Made by a program: the position numbers and the translations under genes | In this document: positions 61,054 through 64,000 of the stretch, piece after piece | How the letters are laid out: each line of letters begins with the position of its first letter | Numbering within the stretch: position 1 is the stretch's first letter | The notes under the pieces: model-generated | The model's input: only the letters and a program-made list of their open reading frames with translations | What the model was told of the DNA's origin: nothing | The model's database searches: none | Assembly: GCA_947475995.1 (NCBI GenBank) | Contig: CANJNI010000005.1 | Span: 62,001-126,000, forward strand | DNA from: Beijerinckiaceae bacterium | GTDB lineage: Bacteria; Pseudomonadota; Alphaproteobacteria; Rhizobiales; Beijerinckiaceae | Length of the DNA stretch: 64,000 bases | Direction of reading: 5' to 3'

Positions 61054-62628
61054 ATGCGTCATGAATTCATGGTGCAGCGCAGCGAAAGCCCGCCGCCGTC
61101 AGAACCCGAAAGGACGAACGTGCCCCCTGGCCCCGGCGCACCCGTGGATTTCAAGCCGCTGACGCGCGCCGAGCGCCGGGACCTGTTCTTCCGGATTTTC
61201 CCCTCGATCATGATCCCGATGTATCTGGCCATCGGGGACCAGACGACGCTGGCGAGCGCCTTGCCGGCCATCGTGGGCTCGCTGGGCGAGGCCGAGCGGG
61301 TCTCTTGGATCATGGCCTCCTATCTGGTGGCCAATACAATAGCGGCGCCGGTCTATGGCTATCTGGGAGACATACTGGGCCGGCGCAAACTGATGTTCGT
61401 GGCGCTCGGCATCTATATTGCCGCCGGCGTCTTCTGCTCTCTCGCCCCCAACGCGACTTTCCTGATCATCGGCAGACTGGTTCAGGGTTTTGGCGGCGGC
61501 GGCCTGATGGGACTCTCGCAGGCGCTGGTGGGCGAAGCTGTTCCGGCGCGCGAACGCGGCAATTTTCAGGGCTATCTGGCCGGAATCGGCGTCGCCGCCA
61601 CAGCCATCGGCCCGGTTCTCGGGGGATTCATCACCGAACATTTCGGCTGGCGGTATGTCTTCCTGTTCAACGTACCGATCGCCATTGCGGCCATTTTTCT
61701 GACCATGCGGATTGCCGGCCGGCCCGGGCCGAGGGCGAAGGGCTGGCGGTTCGACGTGCAGGGCCTGCTGCTGTTCTGCGCCTTCATCCTGCCGGTCATG
61801 TTTGCGCTGGAACGCGCCCAGCGCCTGACGGCCGAGTCCGTGCCGGTCGTGGCGGCCCTGTTCGGACTGGCTGCAGTCGCGCTGGTGGTGCTGATCCGCC
61901 ACGAGAAGAGCGTCGAAACCCCGCTGCTGCCGATCCAGCTCTTTCGCCTCCGCGCCATCTGGATGTCGAACCTGATGGTGCTGTGTCAGGGGGCGATGCT
62001 GACCTCGTTGATCACCTTCCTGCCGATCTACCTGCGCGTGCTGCGCGGCGGATCGCCCTCGGAAGCCGCATGGCTGCTGCTGCCCATCACCTTCGGGTTG
62101 AGCATCGGCTCGATAGTGTCGGGCCGCCTCATGTCTTTCACGGGCAGGACCATGGTCATTCCGTCCATCACCCTTGTGCCCGGCAGCCTCTCGCTGATCG
62201 ACTTCGCCTTTGCGTCGCCCGGCATGTCGCTCGGCCATATGGCCGTGCAGCTCGGCATCACCGCCATTCTGCTCGGGAGCGTGATGAGCGTCGTGCAGGT
62301 ATCGATCCAGTCCGCCGCAGGTCCGCACATGCTGGGGGCGGCGGCGGGCTCCGTGCAATTCTCCCGCTCCGTCGGCGCTGCATTCGGCACCGCGCTTTTT
62401 GCGACAGCGCTTTTCGCCACGCTCACAATCCGCGATCCTGCAGCGGCGGATTACTTCACCAAGATTCTCGATGTCGGACCGCAGGTGCTGGACGCCCTCG
62501 AACCGGCGCGCCGGCAGACGATCCGGGATGAAATCCAGACCGCATTCCAGTTCGGCTTCATGACGGCGGCCTCCTTCACGGTGCTCTGCCTCGTCCTTGC
62601 CTGGATCAATCCGCAACGGCGGGTCTAG
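61054..62628 (+). CDS. DHA2-family MFS multidrug efflux transporter (EmrB/QacA-like)
   Basis: A 524-residue transporter with a 45-residue charged cytoplasmic N-terminus and fourteen predicted membrane segments. Signature elements are MIPMYLAIGDQTTLASALPA (DHA2 motif D1-like), YLGDILGRRKLMFVALGIYI (motif A) and LVQGFGGGGLMGLSQALVGE. GIGVAATAIGPVLGGFITEH is the antiporter motif C. Family members expel drugs by proton antiport. No membrane-fusion gene (emrA) is adjacent. Its stop overlaps that of convergent cysA in one CTAG. Confidence 0.92.
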   Translation: MRHEFMVQRSESPPPSEPERTNVPPGPGAPVDFKPLTRAERRDLFFRIFPSIMIPMYLAIGDQTTLASALPAIVGSLGEAERVSWIMASYLVANTIAAPVYGYLGDILGRRKLMFVALGIYIAAGVFCSLAPNATFLIIGRLVQGFGGGGLMGLSQALVGEAVPARERGNFQGYLAGIGVAATAIGPVLGGFITEHFGWRYVFLFNVPIAIAAIFLTMRIAGRPGPRAKGWRFDVQGLLLFCAFILPVMFALERAQRLTAESVPVVAALFGLAAVALVVLIRHEKSVETPLLPIQLFRLRAIWMSNLMVLCQGAMLTSLITFLPIYLRVLRGGSPSEAAWLLLPITFGLSIGSIVSGRLMSFTGRTMVIPSITLVPGSLSLIDFAFASPGMSLGHMAVQLGITAILLGSVMSVVQVSIQSAAGPHMLGAAAGSVQFSRSVGAAFGTALFATALFATLTIRDPAAADYFTKILDVGPQVLDALEPARRQTIRDEIQTAFQFGFMTAASFTVLCLVLAWINPQRRV

Positions 62629-63695
62629 GCGGCGCGCGCACGCACACCTGCAAGCTCGCCCGCCGGGAAAATCGTGTAGCGGCCAAGATGTACGCCCGTC
62701 TGCTGGCCGGCTTGCAGCGCGATATCGGCAGGCGCATCAAGATCGATCAGCGCTCCGCCCGGCTCCAGCAAGACGGTAGCGCGCGTGACCGCTCCGGTGC
62801 GGTGGATCGCCCGCAGTGCGCCCCGCAGCGGCGCCTGCGACGCATCCGTCAGCCTGGCGTCCTGCGGCCTGAAGAAAAGCCACGCCGCACCGTCTCCGAC
62901 AGCTTGAGCCGCCGCGCCGAGATCGACGCCCGACAACTTGATCCGACCGTATTCGACGCTCACATCCAGCCGGTTCGACTCGCCGATGAAGCCGAACACA
63001 AAAGGCGTCTGCGGCGCGTGGTACACATCCTGCGGACTGCCGATCTGTTCGATCCTGCCCTTCGAGAGGATCGCCACACGATCCGATAATTCCAGCGCCT
63101 CGTCCTGATCGTGCGTTACGAAGATCGTCGTGTGGCCGGTGCGGTCATGGATTTCACGCAGCCAGCGGCGCAGGTCCTTGCGCACCTGGGCGTCGAGCGC
63201 GCCGAATGGCTCGTCAAGCAGCAGGACGCGCGGCTCCACCGCGAGTGCGCGCGCGAGCGCCACGCGCTGACGCTGACCGCCCGACAATTGCGCCGGATAA
63301 CGCGATCCAAATCCGCCAAGCTGCATCATTTCGAGAAGGTCGGAGACGCGCTTGGCGATTTCGGCCGTCGTGGGACGCTGCGCGCCCGGCCGCACCCGCA
63401 GCCCGTAGGAAATATTGTCCGCCACGCTCATATGGCGAAACAGCGCGTAACTCTGGAACACAAAACCCACGCGACGTTCCTGCACGGTCTTGAACGATGC
63501 ATCCTCGTCGCCAAAGAAGATTCGGCCGTCGTTGGGAATTTCCAATCCGGCGATCATGCGCAACAGCGTCGTCTTGCCCGAGCCGGAGGGGCCCAGCAGG
63601 CCGAGCAACTCGCCCGAACGAATGTCGAGATCGACGCCGTGGATGGCGGGCGACGCGCCGAAGGATTTTGTCAATCCGCGAATACGAATGTCCAT
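62625..63695 (-). CDS. cysA: Sulfate/thiosulfate ABC transporter ATP-binding protein
   Basis: A 356-residue ATPase. Walker A is LLGPSGSGKTTLLRMIAG (about residues 33-50), the Q-loop is FVFQSYALFRHMSVADNISY, the signature is QLSGGQRQRVALARALA, Walker B is LLLDEPFGALD and the H-loop IFVTHDQDEALELSDRVA. The FRHMSVxDNIxxGL segment is typical of CysA. The C-terminal TOBE-like domain (about 240-350) has AWLFFRPQDARL. It follows cysW on the same strand after 57 nt, consistent with the order cysTWA. Confidence 0.93.
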   Translation of the reverse strand: MDIRIRGLTKSFGASPAIHGVDLDIRSGELLGLLGPSGSGKTTLLRMIAGLEIPNDGRIFFGDEDASFKTVQERRVGFVFQSYALFRHMSVADNISYGLRVRPGAQRPTTAEIAKRVSDLLEMMQLGGFGSRYPAQLSGGQRQRVALARALAVEPRVLLLDEPFGALDAQVRKDLRRWLREIHDRTGHTTIFVTHDQDEALELSDRVAILSKGRIEQIGSPQDVYHAPQTPFVFGFIGESNRLDVSVEYGRIKLSGVDLGAAAQAVGDGAAWLFFRPQDARLTDASQAPLRGALRAIHRTGAVTRATVLLEPGGALIDLDAPADIALQAGQQTGVHLGRYTIFPAGELAGVRARAA

Positions 63696-63752
63696 GCTTT
63701 CCCCGATTAAGCTCAATCCTTCGTGGCGCGCTGTATCGCTTCGCCCGTTTTT

Positions 63753-64000
63753 TCAACGCCTGCGCGAAATCGCCAGTTCGTCCGCATGACGCCATTCCAG
63801 AATGGTCTTGACGATCAGCGTGACAAGCGCGAGCCCCGCGAGAATGGAGGCGACTGCAAAGGCGCCTGCGAGATCGAAGCCGCCATACAGAACCTCCACA
63901 TGCAGTGGAAGCGTGTTGGTCTCGCCACGGATGCGTCCCGACACGGCCGCCACCGCGCCGAATTCGCCCATGGCCCGCGCGTTGCACAAGAGAATGCCGT
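63753..64000 (-). CDS. cysW: Sulfate ABC transporter permease CysW, C-terminal part (cut by window edge)
   Basis: The last 81 codons of a membrane permease that continues past the right edge. LLCNARAMGEFGAVAAVSGR is the EAA-loop end typical of CysW, and RGETNTLPLHVEVLYGGFDL, the conserved CysW stretch, follows. The final membrane segment is AVASILAGLALVTLIVKTIL. The adjacent cysA supports the identity. Confidence 0.9.
   Translation of the reverse strand, partial: GILLCNARAMGEFGAVAAVSGRIRGETNTLPLHVEVLYGGFDLAGAFAVASILAGLALVTLIVKTILEWRHADELAISRRR

Noticed and set aside
1-64000. Mobile elements, prophage, CRISPR arrays or toxin-antitoxin pairs
   Set aside because: No transposase, integrase, terminal inverted repeats, regularly spaced repeats or paired small toxin-antitoxin genes were seen.

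Overview
This window reads as a contiguous, gene-dense stretch of chromosome from an alphaproteobacterium, most likely of the order Hyphomicrobiales (Rhizobiales). The support is a canonical GcrA cell-cycle regulator, a soxBDAG sarcosine oxidase operon, a KGG-repeat stress protein behind a consensus EcfG-type promoter, high G+C with strong third-position bias (which creates very long antisense ORFs), and many 1-4 nt start/stop overlaps. I see no rRNA, tRNA, insertion sequence, prophage, integrase or CRISPR array. All 52 genes I call look intact except the one cut by the right edge.

Layout, left to right. 0.1-8 kb: a GMC oxidoreductase; a c-di-GMP pair (REC-PAS-GGDEF-EAL protein plus a membrane protein carrying REC and Hpt domains but no kinase core); cytochrome c, phhB and cysG. 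8-10.3 kb: a small exported protein, the KGG stress protein with promoter and terminator, and fumC. 10.3-14.8 kb: a leftward four-gene envelope-glycan operon (OpgH/MdoH-like glucosyltransferase, FkbM methyltransferase, exported protein, DUF1624 acyltransferase-like protein). 14.9-23.1 kb: an unusual cluster of a zinc-ligand-free MDR dehydrogenase, a PTPS/QueD-fold protein without its catalytic residues, a GT4 glycosyltransferase, a SAM methyltransferase, cytochrome b561, a stand-alone RibD_C reductase, GTP cyclohydrolase II and a YfhO-like membrane protein. 23.1-33.1 kb: pbpC and an alpha-2-macroglobulin, a peptidoglycan-binding-domain protein and a flippase-like protein. 33.1-42.4 kb: ppk2, a soluble PhoR-like kinase, gcrA, argD-argF-hslO, two GST-family genes, an MFS transporter and a NikR variant.

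42.4-49.2 kb: the leftward soxBDAG operon and, upstream of it, a thiamine-diphosphate enzyme with its own terminator. 49.4-58 kb: a HugZ-like protein, pckA, an NhaD-type antiporter, polA and an acyltransferase-like membrane protein. 58-64 kb: an Asp/Glu-racemase-fold protein, an iron-type ABC binding protein, trmO with a ModE-type regulator, a 14-TM DHA2 transporter, and the distal part of a sulfate ABC operon (cysW partial, cysA).

Most of the window is core metabolism and envelope maintenance. The best candidate for an undescribed system is the 14.9-20.8 kb cluster. Its parts suggest synthesis of a methylated, glycosylated pterin- or pyrimidine-like compound starting from GTP, but this is inference. 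Other points of interest are the kinase-less RpfC-like protein, a concentration of GANTC sites in the gcrA/argD intergenic region, and a NikR whose two key nickel-ligand histidines are arginines.
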